Positions 53,466 to 62,198 of a stretch of DNA of 64,000 bases are shown here, in pieces. The notes under the pieces are model-generated. The model was not told the origin of the DNA. It saw only the letters and a program-made list of their open reading frames with translations, and ran no database searches. The DNA lies in NCBI GenBank assembly GCA_964367905.1, contig CAYIZP010000010.1:11181-75180 (forward strand), in the 5' to 3' direction. This DNA comes from CAUPWF01 sp964367905. Lineage in GTDB: Bacteria; Bacillota; Clostridia; Lachnospirales; Lachnospiraceae. Position numbers and translations under genes: made by a program. Position 1 is the first letter of the stretch; each line of letters opens with the position of its first letter.

Positions 53466-54985
53466 TATCTTTTATTTCGAAAGCTAGAAGGTGCACAACC
53501 TTCTAGTTTTTTGAATACAGCCACAAAATATGCATAATCTGTATATCCAACCTCTTCCGAAATTTCACTCAGCAATAATGTGGTCTCATTTAACAACCGT
53601 TTTGCTTCCGTGATTCTAAGGTGATTTACATAGGTCGAAAAACTCTTACCTACTTCCTTCTTAAATAATGCACTTACATAGTTTGGCGACTTCTCTACAT
53701 GCTCCGCTACTTGGTCAACAGATAAATTTTCTCTAAAATTTTCCTGAATATAAAGCACCGCACTGTATATGATTTTGCTATATCGACTTTCTTCTCTAAA
53801 CTTTCTTGCTCGTACAATTTCTTCACATATTTTATGACATACCTCTACTAGCTCACTTAAATACGATGTATGTTCCACGCTCCTTGTTACCTCTTCTATT
53901 GATATCACTGCCTCATTCGTCCCTACGACTTGATATAGGACGGTTGATAGATAGGCTTTTATTTGATTTGCCTGCATTGAGAATGTTTTGTTCCAATAAA
54001 TTTCTAACTCATTTAATATTCCGATGTAACCATCCCCTGTTTGGATCGCTTTTACTAATTCTTTCGCTTTCTCTTCTAAATTCATTTCTTCCTTTAAGGG
54101 CGTTCTGCATTTTTCCTCCAAGTACACATTACCCTGACCTGCACAGAATTTATATTCCATTGCATTTATCATATTTTCATACGCTTTTTTTATCTGTCGT
54201 ACCTCGTATATACCAGATATAACCGCCGTCAAATCACCCTCGAAATGTGTTGCATTTAATTCACGAACCACCTTTGTCAAATCCACCGCTCTTTTTTGTG
54301 CATACAAAACAGAATTAACAGTCTTTACCAGTACAATAAATCTCTTCTCATCGTTAGTAACTGCAATCCCTTTCATTTCACATTGGCGTAATGAATTTTC
54401 AATTACAACTACATCGTCACTTTCACTGCTTCTATTGGCATCGCTCTCCATAAGTAGCATAATAAAGCTATCGAACTGTTCCACATGATAGTACACATGA
54501 AAAAATTCCTTTATGATATTTCTATCTTCTATCTCACCACATAATATTTTTCTTATCGTATTTTTCTTATAGTCTTGCTGATATATCTGATTTAATTTTG
54601 TAGAATTTTTCTCTGCCAATATCTCATTCTTTAACTCCGTCACTTTGCGAATAAGCAATCTGGCATTAATCGGTTTCAACTCATAATCCACTGCACCTAA
54701 GCGTATTGCTTGTTGCACATATTCAAAATCCGAATACCCACTGACCAGAATAAATCGAACAGTTTCTCTCATTTGTTTTGCACGCTTTAAAAACTCCAGC
54801 CCACTCATTTCTGGCATTCTTACATCGCTAATTACAATATCAGGTTGAAACTCCTCAAACGCCTCTAATGCATCAATCCCATCTTGAAATGCTCTTACTT
54901 CTTTAATTCCAATCGTAGCCCACTTAATTCCTTGACTGATACCTTCTCTGATTTGCTTATCATCATCCACCACCATCAATTTCAT
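53462..54985 (-). CDS. YesN-type response regulator with AraC output (pair 3)
   Basis: 507 aa. Receiver with Asp54 (IVISDVRMPEMSG), middle region, and C-terminal AraC HTH pair (about 405-505, VGYTDYAYFVAVFKKLEGCAPSSFR). It has its own promoter region with three 20-bp-phased GTAGAA-like sites, shared with the importer promoter, suggesting autoregulation and control of the importer. Its 3' end overlaps that of the kinase gene by 4 nt. Confidence 0.93.
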   Translation of the reverse strand: MKLMVVDDDKQIREGISQGIKWATIGIKEVRAFQDGIDALEAFEEFQPDIVISDVRMPEMSGLEFLKRAKQMRETVRFILVSGYSDFEYVQQAIRLGAVDYELKPINARLLIRKVTELKNEILAEKNSTKLNQIYQQDYKKNTIRKILCGEIEDRNIIKEFFHVYYHVEQFDSFIMLLMESDANRSSESDDVVVIENSLRQCEMKGIAVTNDEKRFIVLVKTVNSVLYAQKRAVDLTKVVRELNATHFEGDLTAVISGIYEVRQIKKAYENMINAMEYKFCAGQGNVYLEEKCRTPLKEEMNLEEKAKELVKAIQTGDGYIGILNELEIYWNKTFSMQANQIKAYLSTVLYQVVGTNEAVISIEEVTRSVEHTSYLSELVEVCHKICEEIVRARKFREESRYSKIIYSAVLYIQENFRENLSVDQVAEHVEKSPNYVSALFKKEVGKSFSTYVNHLRITEAKRLLNETTLLLSEISEEVGYTDYAYFVAVFKKLEGCAPSSFRNKRY

Positions 54986-55008
54986 CGCAAAACACCTCCT
55001 ATTGTCTC

Positions 55009-55073
55009 ATTATAACATCCTACTATTCTAACAAAAATTATAAATTTCTACTATAATTTTATTTTTTCTACAA
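55009..55073 (-). promoter_or_regulatory. Regulator promoter with three 20-bp-phased sites
   Basis: TATAAT (55009-55014) on the minus strand without a clear -35. TTCTAACA (55026), TTCTACTA (55046) and TTCTACAA (55066) on the plus strand repeat every 20 bp. They match the two sites at the importer promoter. Confidence 0.6.
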
Positions 55074-55084
55074 TTACTTTTCTA

Positions 55085-55252
55085 CCTATTCAGCCTTGCG
55101 GCTGAATACGAGTGGGACTGTGCTGTGTTTACATAGCATCAGGCACATCTTGTGATTCAGTCATATGGCGATTAGCCGTAATCGAGGATGTAGCTGTGAA
55201 ACAGCGTAACAGATCACGCAGTGATCCATCCGAGATGTTTAGGCTGAATAGG
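55085..55252 (+). repeat. Structured dispersed repeat, full copy 2 (168 bp)
   Basis: Nearly identical to the copy at 16968, with closing inverted repeats CCTATTCAGCCT (55085-55096) and AGGCTGAATAGG (55241-55252). Most differences between copies are A-to-G changes that keep the internal stems as G-U pairs on the plus strand, or fall in loops. It lies in the 350-bp gene-free stretch between the regulator and the reductase gene, upstream of the latter's promoter. Confidence 0.85.
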
Positions 55253-55264
55253 AACTTATTTTCA

Positions 55265-55293
55265 TTGCATATTCCGTCATTTTTGGATATATT
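55265..55293 (+). promoter_or_regulatory. Promoter of the second aldo/keto reductase gene
   Basis: TTGCAT (55265-55270), 17 bp, TATATT (55288-55293), followed by an AGGAGG site before the ATG at 55336. Confidence 0.6.
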
Positions 55294-55335
55294 ATATATA
55301 ATCTGACAAATTAGATTCCTTAGGAGGTTCCTATT

Positions 55336-56277
55336 ATGATATGTATTAAAGACACAGATTTGCAACTAAGCACCCTCGGTCTTGGTTCCACAAGTGCAGG
55401 ATTAAAATGGGATGGAAAAAATGCCTATGACTTATTAGAACATTTTGTCGATATCGGTGGTAATTTTTTTGATACAGCTCATATTTATTCTGACTGGATA
55501 ACTGGAGAACTTGCTCGCTCAGAGCGTGTCATTGGTGATTGGTTACACTACCGTGAGCGACGACACGATGTCATCATCGCAACCAAAGGTGGCCACCCTT
55601 ATCTAGACTCCATGCATATCAGCAGACTCTCAAAGGAAGAAATGCGTACGGATATCGAAGATAGTCTAAAGAAACTCCAAACCGATTATATTGACATCTA
55701 TTTCTATCATCGTGACGACACCTGCCGTCCTGTAGAAGAGCTGATTGAAACCATGGAAGCGTTTCGGCGTGAAGGTAAGTTGCGATATTACGCTTGTTCT
55801 AATTGGACCACTTCACGAATGAAAGAGGCCGATGCTTATTGTGCTAACAAAGGGTATCGTGGTTTTGTCGCCAATCAAGCCCTTTATAATATCGGCGTAA
55901 AACATATGGGTTCTATGACAGACCCTACTATGGTTGCTTGTGATGTGGAAATGTTAGATTACCACATCACTTCCACTAATTTATTGATTCCCTATGCTGC
56001 TCTCTGTGGTGGTTTCTTTCATCGATTAAAGCAAGGCGAGATCCCAGCAAATGGTGCTCATGGATATAATACCCCTGAAAATATGGTAATTGCAAAAGAA
56101 CTAGATGTTCTCTGCCGAAAGAACGGTTATGATTTGGCTCAGGCAATGCTAGGGTTTTTCAAAGTACATGACTTTGACATCCTTCCGCTTTTTGGAACAA
56201 GTAGCATCGCCAATATGAACCAAGTCACTAAATATATGACAACAAAATATAAGAAAGAATACTATAAGTTTATCTGA
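55336..56277 (+). CDS. Aldo/keto reductase (second)
   Basis: 313 aa. Catalytic Asp46 (NFFDTAHIYSDW), Tyr51, Lys84 (IATKGGHP) and His125 (IYFYHRDD) are in place. It resembles sugar- or inositol-related AKRs more than the reductase at 2199. It stands alone on the plus strand between a regulator and a toxin-antitoxin-like locus, with its own promoter. A role in reducing or oxidising a deoxysugar or uronate is plausible from the surroundings but not shown. Confidence 0.9.
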   Translation: MICIKDTDLQLSTLGLGSTSAGLKWDGKNAYDLLEHFVDIGGNFFDTAHIYSDWITGELARSERVIGDWLHYRERRHDVIIATKGGHPYLDSMHISRLSKEEMRTDIEDSLKKLQTDYIDIYFYHRDDTCRPVEELIETMEAFRREGKLRYYACSNWTTSRMKEADAYCANKGYRGFVANQALYNIGVKHMGSMTDPTMVACDVEMLDYHITSTNLLIPYAALCGGFFHRLKQGEIPANGAHGYNTPENMVIAKELDVLCRKNGYDLAQAMLGFFKVHDFDILPLFGTSSIANMNQVTKYMTTKYKKEYYKFI

Positions 56278-56527
56278 CTCCATTTATTTCCATAGACACT
56301 CCATATTTTTTTCTTAATATTGTGTTTTCTAAATTGCTTATTTATTCTTTACATGATAATATTTATCTAGATATATCTAGATTGTCGTTTATCACTATAG
56401 GTTGTACCTATTATTCTATAAAATACATGTTGCACTCCTCTTGATTCCCAACCATAAATTAATATTTTTATTTAGGCAACCGAGGGGCGTTGACCCATCT
56501 TCTCCTAATCTGAGAGGGGGTGGTTTT

Positions 56528-56611
56528 ATGAGTACATATGAAGAGTTTATGATTATACTGACTTCGTGTCTTGTGATGATTGCCATTCTGAATTTTACCC
56601 ATAAAAAATAG
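56528..56611 (+). CDS. Small hydrophobic type I toxin-like peptide (holin-like toxin family)
   Basis: 27 aa, MSTYEEFMIILTSCLVMIAILNFTHKK: an N-terminal M-S-T-Y-E start, one membrane-spanning stretch and a basic tail, as in TxpA/BsrG-like holin-like toxins. A very strong ribosome site (GAGAGGGGGTGG) lies upstream, after a long leader. The stop codon is part of a bidirectional terminator, and an antisense RNA promoter faces it. Toxicity is inferred from family form; the membrane would be the target. A related but N-terminally truncated copy is at 23590. Confidence 0.75.
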   Translation: MSTYEEFMIILTSCLVMIAILNFTHKK

Positions 56612-56696
56612 ACGTCCTACTCCAACAAAGTAACGTCCATTTTTTACACTTTATTCGGAGAAGATGATTTTGATTCATCAACTCGGTTGTCTAGAT
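56600..56696 (-). ncRNA. Predicted antisense antitoxin RNA (copy 2)
   Basis: Minus-strand promoter TTGCAT (56726-56731), exactly 17 bp, TATAAT (56703-56708). A transcript from about 56696 would run through the terminator at 56603-56645 and pair with the 3' end of the toxin mRNA, the layout of TxpA/RatA-type loci. Confidence 0.65.
56603..56645. terminator. Bidirectional terminator of toxin mRNA and antisense RNA (copy 2)
   Basis: AAAAAATAGACGT (56603-56615) pairs with ACGTCCATTTTTT (56633-56645) with one mismatch; it includes the toxin stop codon. Confidence 0.75.
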
Positions 56697-56791
56697 AAGT
56701 GTATTATAAACGCTATTCTCTCTTTATGCAATAATTTTTTTCTCAATCTGGATTTTATTCGCTTCCATGCTTATCCCTTTTTAGGAGATAG

Positions 56792-57781
56792 CTACAATTT
56801 AATGGTACTCCATTTATTTCCATAGAATCTCCTCACTGCTAATATCACTCGGATTAATTGATCTAGGAACAACGATATCCATGCTCCATACACGCCAAAT
56901 CCAAATGGATAGCAGAATAAGTATGTTGAAACTGGTCGTACGATTGTAACCCCTAATAAGGAGATGAGTGCCACATATCTAGAATCTCCTGCCCCTCGCA
57001 GACATCCATTATATACAATCTGAGATGTTTGCAGGTGTGTGCAAGCTGACATAATAATTAATATATTCGCCCCTAATGCAATGACTTCTTGGTCTGTCGT
57101 ATATAATCCCATCAAACCATATCGTCCGAAGAAGATAAACACCAATATCGTAGATACTCCAAATGCTATTTTTTGACCAATCGCACCAAACGTCCTAGCA
57201 CCTTCTACATCTTTTGCCCCAAGGCGTTGTCCGACAAGTGCTGCCGCTGCCATTGCAAATGCTACAATTGTACCTAGCAAGGTTGCAATCGCTGCTCCTC
57301 GAACTCCAAGTTTTGGAAACCCGAACGCACCGTTTATCAAAATATAATTCATAATCACATTGACTACATTCGATGTAACATTGGTTCTCATTGTAATCTT
57401 TGTATTCCCAACGCTTCTCTGAACTGCGTTAATTGCTAAATTTATAATCTGGAACAATAACCCAAGGGCTACAATCTGAAAATAAGAAACCGCATCATCG
57501 ATATAATGTGCCTCTGCTCCCGTACGATCTTGTTCTCCCTTACGCCGTGCACCAACGGAGTTCAAACCAACATTCAATGCAATCGGTAGTGCCATTAATA
57601 AAAATCTAGGTTGCCCCGTGACGCCTACCGCTGCAATCGCATTGGTTCCTAGTGTTCCAACCATAATGGTGTCTACTACATTCACCATCGCTAAGAGAAC
57701 TGCTTCAACGACACAGGGCCATGCCATTTTGAGATAGATATAATAGGATTCCTTTGATATGTTGATTCTTATTTTATCCAC
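56792..57781 (-). CDS. MATE-family efflux protein with two in-frame deletions
   Basis: 329 aa from the GTG at 57781 (GAGGGG site; overlaps the GH2 stop by 8 nt); longer openings read through the GH2 gene. MATE proteins are about 450 aa. N-terminal AWPCVVEAVLLAMVNVVDTI, middle YIDDAVSYFQIVALGLLFQI and C-terminal AAAALVGQRLGAKD match the family, but the third-helix region (after GEQDRTGAEA) and about 90 residues after GTIVAFAM are missing without a frameshift. It is either a decayed transporter or a reduced form; I think decay is likely. Confidence 0.75.
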   Translation of the reverse strand: MDKIRINISKESYYIYLKMAWPCVVEAVLLAMVNVVDTIMVGTLGTNAIAAVGVTGQPRFLLMALPIALNVGLNSVGARRKGEQDRTGAEAHYIDDAVSYFQIVALGLLFQIINLAINAVQRSVGNTKITMRTNVTSNVVNVIMNYILINGAFGFPKLGVRGAAIATLLGTIVAFAMAAAALVGQRLGAKDVEGARTFGAIGQKIAFGVSTILVFIFFGRYGLMGLYTTDQEVIALGANILIIMSACTHLQTSQIVYNGCLRGAGDSRYVALISLLGVTIVRPVSTYLFCYPFGFGVYGAWISLFLDQLIRVILAVRRFYGNKWSTIKL

Positions 57782-60692
57782 CCTCTTCCCCTCTTGAAAA
57801 TACAAGCCTGTCCTCTGTACAATATGTTGCCGCAATGGCCTTGCTCTCATTGTCCATGACAAAAACTTTAGCCTGTTGATTCTCAAACTCTATGTGACAT
57901 TTTTCTCCAGATGCAAACCAGATTTCTCCAGTTCCTGCATAATTTGGTGTCTCGAGAAAATCCGTAGGGAAATCATACCACCAATACCCTAGATGTGTTT
58001 CTTGCGTTCCTACAACTCGAAAGATCTTGCCGTCTTGTTGTATTCGATACAACACCCCACCACTAAACCAGTTTCCTATCAGTTTCTCTGAAAATGGTCC
58101 CACCGGTGTGTCTGATAAGACTGTGTAATTCAAATGTGCACGGTCTATCACTGGCTCTGGTTTCCCCTTAGTAAATAGATCTTGAATCGCAATTATTTTT
58201 TTTTCTCTTTGAAATACTACCATTTTAACGCATGTAGTTTCCCGAATCACAAACGGGTGACTATATAAGGTACTTCTGCGCTCTGGTGTACTCCCATCCA
58301 GTGTATAATAAATGGTACATGGGCTCTGAGACTCTCCATTTACAAGGATGTTCTTCACGCCTAATGTAACACTTGTCATTTCATCAAAATAAGACTCTCC
58401 TAGAATATATCCTAAGATACCTTCCGCTGTAGCATTATCTGCAAGGTGCCTTATCAGATACATCCCCAGTCCATTGAAGGATCTGCGTATCGGCGACCTC
58501 CAATATGTCATATCGTCTACCGCCCCATTATCTGAGCCTATGATTTCGTACCCTAACACATGCAATCCCGTGATATTATTAGCATATGGAACAAAGTTTC
58601 CTTCTTCGTCTGTAACCTCGAATGTCCATTGCTCTACCACCCTCTCACATTCATCAGGAAGAATCTCTGCCGTGAATTGGAGACCAGCTGGACTAGATGC
58701 TGTCTGATGCTGCTTACTTGCAACCACTTCCCCATTCTCGTACCCCTTTGCTTCTAATAACCCTGGTGTATATGGAACTAACCACTGTAGATGTTTCTCA
58801 TCATTGAGCTTTTTGCCGAGACTTTGCCCATTCAGAAATAATTCCGCTGACTCACAATTCGTATAAACCCACACTGGAATTTCTGTTCCTAGCTCAATCG
58901 TCGGATGTGTCCAATGTGGAAGGAGGTGTATCATCTTCTTTTCACTCCACATGCTTTGATATAAATAGTAATGATCCTTCTTGAAATTTGCCAAATCAAT
59001 CACACCGAAATGATTTGTTCTCGCAGGCCACGCCTCTGGAAGGGCTTCTCCTATATAGTCAAACCCAGTCCAGCGAAATTCTCCACACAGATAAGGATAT
59101 TTCTCTACAAATTCCCAGGAATCCCTTACACAAGTTCTTACCCCAGCATTATCATAGGACGAATTATAGAAGATACTCTGATCTGAAAAAACCTCTTCCT
59201 TGGTCAAGTTCGGGATTTCCATTCTTGGTTGATTCTTATCTCTCCACCACGTTTGAGTTCTATAGAACCCCCTTGTATGAAGAGAATGAGGTGCTTCACT
59301 TGCGAATAACAATTGTTCTGGTCTCTTTTCATGATCTTCTTCATACAAAAAGCAAGCTCCACCTCCATCATTGTATCCTGCAATATCTAGTACTGCACGA
59401 TTCTTATCCGAGGCTTCGCTGATGTCATTTATCCCAGCAGTTATTTTTCTTGTCTCATCCAGGGTGCGAACAATCTCCATCAGATGCGTTGTAAGTTCTG
59501 GTCGCATCTGCAAGACTTCATTCCCTACACTCCACAATACAACAGAAGCATGATTTCGGTCTCTTTTGATAAAGTCTACGAGATCTTTTTCATAACATGA
59601 TTGCCACAGGTTACTATAATCATTTGGACCCTTTGGAACATCCCAACCATCGAAGATTTCATCAACCACCATGACACCGAGTTCATCACAGAGGTCATAG
59701 AACTCTGGATTAAATGGGTTGTGTGATGTCCGAATCGCATTGCATCCCATCTCCTTTAGCATCAATATTCTCTTTTTCCACAGTGCTTTTGGCACCGCCG
59801 CCCCTACACACCCTCCATCATGGTGCATGCATACACCTTTAAATACGGTTGGCACTTGGTTGAGATAGAAACCTTTATGTGGTATAAATTCTAGGGTTCT
59901 TACCCCGAATCTTTCTTCGACCCTATCGTCACACTCTTCTGTCACTAATTCTACCTTGCATGTATATAAATACGGCTTGTCGCATGACCAAAAATTCGGA
60001 TGATTGATAAACCCTGATATATCATGATTGCTCTCTCCTTCTGGAATCGTTATCCGCATATTTAAACTTTGTATTTTTATCTTGTCGGCGTTTATAATAT
60101 CAATAAAGAGATTCCCCTTGCAGGCACTCTCTTTATTGATTACCGTCGTGCTAATCTCTACTTGACATCTCGCCTTGGCAATCTCCTCTACCTTAATGTG
60201 GCAACCACAGTATGGAATGAATTTGTGTCCACCTTGCAACAACCATACATTTCTTGTTATCCCAGCACCATTAAACCACCGACTAGAAGGCTCATCGGAA
60301 CAATCTACCTTTACCACAATACTGTTTAATCCAACTTTAGCATATGGTGATAAGTCACAAGTAAAGGAGCTGTAACCATACTCTCTTCCGCCGATTACTT
60401 CCTCATTCAGATATACTGTTGAGCGATGATATACTCCATCAAAAAGTATCATATTCTGTTTACTGACGTCTGCTTCTGACAACACAAAGTATTTCCGATA
60501 CCAACCGACTCCCATCTGCACATAGGAACCTTGATGGGCAGATGGATTTGTTCGATTGAATTCAAAATCCGTAGTCCAATCATGAGGCAACAGAACTTCC
60601 CTCCAACAGGTCATTTCTCTTGCAAATCCCGCGTTTTGCTCTGTATCAATGGTTGTGAATTCCCAGCCACTATTAAATTGTTTTTTGTCCAT
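57774..60692 (-). CDS. GH2 beta-glycosidase with accessory C-terminal domains
   Basis: 972 aa. N-terminal sugar-binding and immunoglobulin-like domains (1-275), catalytic barrel with GVCMHHDGG, acid/base Glu392 (SVGNE) and likely nucleophile Glu466 (FASEAP). After about residue 800 comes a chitobiase-C-like unit (YYTLDGSTPERRSTLYSHPF) and a last beta-rich module. No signal peptide. GH2 covers beta-galactosidase, beta-glucuronidase and others; next to KduI/KduD and a sulfatase a uronic or galactose linkage is plausible. It ends in overlap with the MATE-like gene. Confidence 0.9.
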   Translation of the reverse strand: MDKKQFNSGWEFTTIDTEQNAGFAREMTCWREVLLPHDWTTDFEFNRTNPSAHQGSYVQMGVGWYRKYFVLSEADVSKQNMILFDGVYHRSTVYLNEEVIGGREYGYSSFTCDLSPYAKVGLNSIVVKVDCSDEPSSRWFNGAGITRNVWLLQGGHKFIPYCGCHIKVEEIAKARCQVEISTTVINKESACKGNLFIDIINADKIKIQSLNMRITIPEGESNHDISGFINHPNFWSCDKPYLYTCKVELVTEECDDRVEERFGVRTLEFIPHKGFYLNQVPTVFKGVCMHHDGGCVGAAVPKALWKKRILMLKEMGCNAIRTSHNPFNPEFYDLCDELGVMVVDEIFDGWDVPKGPNDYSNLWQSCYEKDLVDFIKRDRNHASVVLWSVGNEVLQMRPELTTHLMEIVRTLDETRKITAGINDISEASDKNRAVLDIAGYNDGGGACFLYEEDHEKRPEQLLFASEAPHSLHTRGFYRTQTWWRDKNQPRMEIPNLTKEEVFSDQSIFYNSSYDNAGVRTCVRDSWEFVEKYPYLCGEFRWTGFDYIGEALPEAWPARTNHFGVIDLANFKKDHYYLYQSMWSEKKMIHLLPHWTHPTIELGTEIPVWVYTNCESAELFLNGQSLGKKLNDEKHLQWLVPYTPGLLEAKGYENGEVVASKQHQTASSPAGLQFTAEILPDECERVVEQWTFEVTDEEGNFVPYANNITGLHVLGYEIIGSDNGAVDDMTYWRSPIRRSFNGLGMYLIRHLADNATAEGILGYILGESYFDEMTSVTLGVKNILVNGESQSPCTIYYTLDGSTPERRSTLYSHPFVIRETTCVKMVVFQREKKIIAIQDLFTKGKPEPVIDRAHLNYTVLSDTPVGPFSEKLIGNWFSGGVLYRIQQDGKIFRVVGTQETHLGYWWYDFPTDFLETPNYAGTGEIWFASGEKCHIEFENQQAKVFVMDNESKAIAATYCTEDRLVFSRGEEGG

Positions 60693-60712
60693 GGACTACC
60701 TTCCCTCCATTT

Positions 60713-62188
60713 CTACAAAACACTCGCTTGATTGATATCACGGTAATATCTAAACGTTTGCGCGAATGCATCTGCTTCATAACACCAATTTTTCTGCCCT
60801 TTCCCAACAACTGGATACTGCTGTCCATCTTGCTGTTCCATTGCATACCTATCAAACCATTGTTTCAATTCTTCTTCCATGCGGGTTATCTCTTCTTGAT
60901 AATCTGCATCATTTAACAGATTGTTAGCCTCGTCGCTATCCTTTTCTAAATCAAAATACTGAATCACACCACTCAAACAATCATACACTAGTTTTCTCTT
61001 CTTGTTTCTCATCATTCTGATTCGACCATATTCACTGCAAATCGCGATAGTGGAGTCTTTTTCCTCTCCCCCTAGCAATTCTCGATAAAAACTTGTACCA
61101 GATTGCTTTTTGGCAGCCACATATTCTTCGCCCACCATCTCACATAGGGTAGGGAAGATATCGAGATGACTTCTCAAACTATATTGAGTAACCCCTTTGT
61201 TTTTAATAAACGGAGCTCGAATAATAAAAGGAACTTTTACCGATGTATCATACATGTTCGGAGGATATGTTCCATTTCCTTTTCCCCATATCCCATGATG
61301 TCCCATATTCATACCATTATCAGATGTAAAAATAACCACCGTATTCTCCAACTGACCTAGACGCTCTAACTCTTCAAAAACTCTACCGATTTGGTCATCC
61401 ATTGCCGTAATCGCAGCATAGTAGCCTTGTAAATTCTCCCGCCTTTTTTCTGGTGTGCTACCTACAGGACAGGAATTGATTTGGTCTTCATGAACTGGGA
61501 GGTCTGGTGTTGATTCGAATTTACAATCCTTATATTTATCTATGAACTCCTTGGGGTGCTCACCTTCATCCCATGGGCTGTGCGGCGCTGTATAATGAAT
61601 GCTCAGATAAAATGGTTCTTCTTGTTGCACATAATCATTCATATATTCAATCGCCTTATCTGTGATAACCGTTGTAATATATCTATATTCACCGCTCACC
61701 GCTTCATGTTCAATGGTGTCGGCATCAAAATAGCGACAACCTCCAGCAAATATTGTAAACCACTTGTCAAACCCTTTCTTTGCATATTCGTGATTACCCA
61801 AATGCCATTTCCCACTTAATCCACAGCGATATCCACTGTCTTTCAAGACACTGATATAAGAAGGGTGCCCTTCTAGATATTCTATTCCGACATCTTTGTT
61901 TTTAAAATGTTCATGCCCATTCATCTGCGGATGATTTTCTGTAGTCCCATTTCCGCCACTTAACCAATCTAATATTCCGTGGCAAGAGGGAATCTCTCCT
62001 GTAACAATCGAAGCTCTAGCTGGAGAGCAAACTGGAGATGCACAGAAGAAGTTGTCGTACCGCATCCCTTCCTCTGCTAATCTGTCCAGATTCGGTGTTT
62101 GTATTTCCTTATTCCCCGCACTGCCTAATGCCCAGGCACCCTGGTCATCGCTCATAATAAACACTATGTTTGGTTTTATTCTATTCAT
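60713..62188 (-). CDS. Sulfatase, S1 family, no. 4
   Basis: 491 aa. Metal motif VFIMSDDQGAWALG, formylglycine Cys54 in PVCSPARASIVTGE, later TSDNGMNMGHHG. Cytoplasmic. It lies between kduI (10 bp) and GH2 (20 bp) in one operon, so it probably desulfates a uronate-containing oligosaccharide before GH2 acts. The CSPAR form differs from the CVPAR of sulfatases 2 and 3. Confidence 0.94.
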   Translation of the reverse strand: MNRIKPNIVFIMSDDQGAWALGSAGNKEIQTPNLDRLAEEGMRYDNFFCASPVCSPARASIVTGEIPSCHGILDWLSGGNGTTENHPQMNGHEHFKNKDVGIEYLEGHPSYISVLKDSGYRCGLSGKWHLGNHEYAKKGFDKWFTIFAGGCRYFDADTIEHEAVSGEYRYITTVITDKAIEYMNDYVQQEEPFYLSIHYTAPHSPWDEGEHPKEFIDKYKDCKFESTPDLPVHEDQINSCPVGSTPEKRRENLQGYYAAITAMDDQIGRVFEELERLGQLENTVVIFTSDNGMNMGHHGIWGKGNGTYPPNMYDTSVKVPFIIRAPFIKNKGVTQYSLRSHLDIFPTLCEMVGEEYVAAKKQSGTSFYRELLGGEEKDSTIAICSEYGRIRMMRNKKRKLVYDCLSGVIQYFDLEKDSDEANNLLNDADYQEEITRMEEELKQWFDRYAMEQQDGQQYPVVGKGQKNWCYEADAFAQTFRYYRDINQASVL

Positions 62189-62198
62189 CTTAATACCA

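Larger units (their letters stand above)
56277..56825. repeat. 19-bp direct repeats flanking the toxin locus
   Basis: ACTCCATTTATTTCCATAG occurs at 56277-56295, right behind the reductase stop, and at 56807-56825, within the last codons of the MATE-like gene. The pair encloses about 510 bp holding the toxin and antisense RNA. On the minus strand the first copy reads like the MATE C-terminus (YGNKWS), so it could be a duplication scar. Confidence 0.7.

Noticed and set aside
56478..56695. CAACCGAG shared by the toxin leader and the antisense RNA 5' end
   Set aside because: An 8-bp match over regions of this size can arise by chance, and both RNAs carry the same sense, so they would not pair through it.
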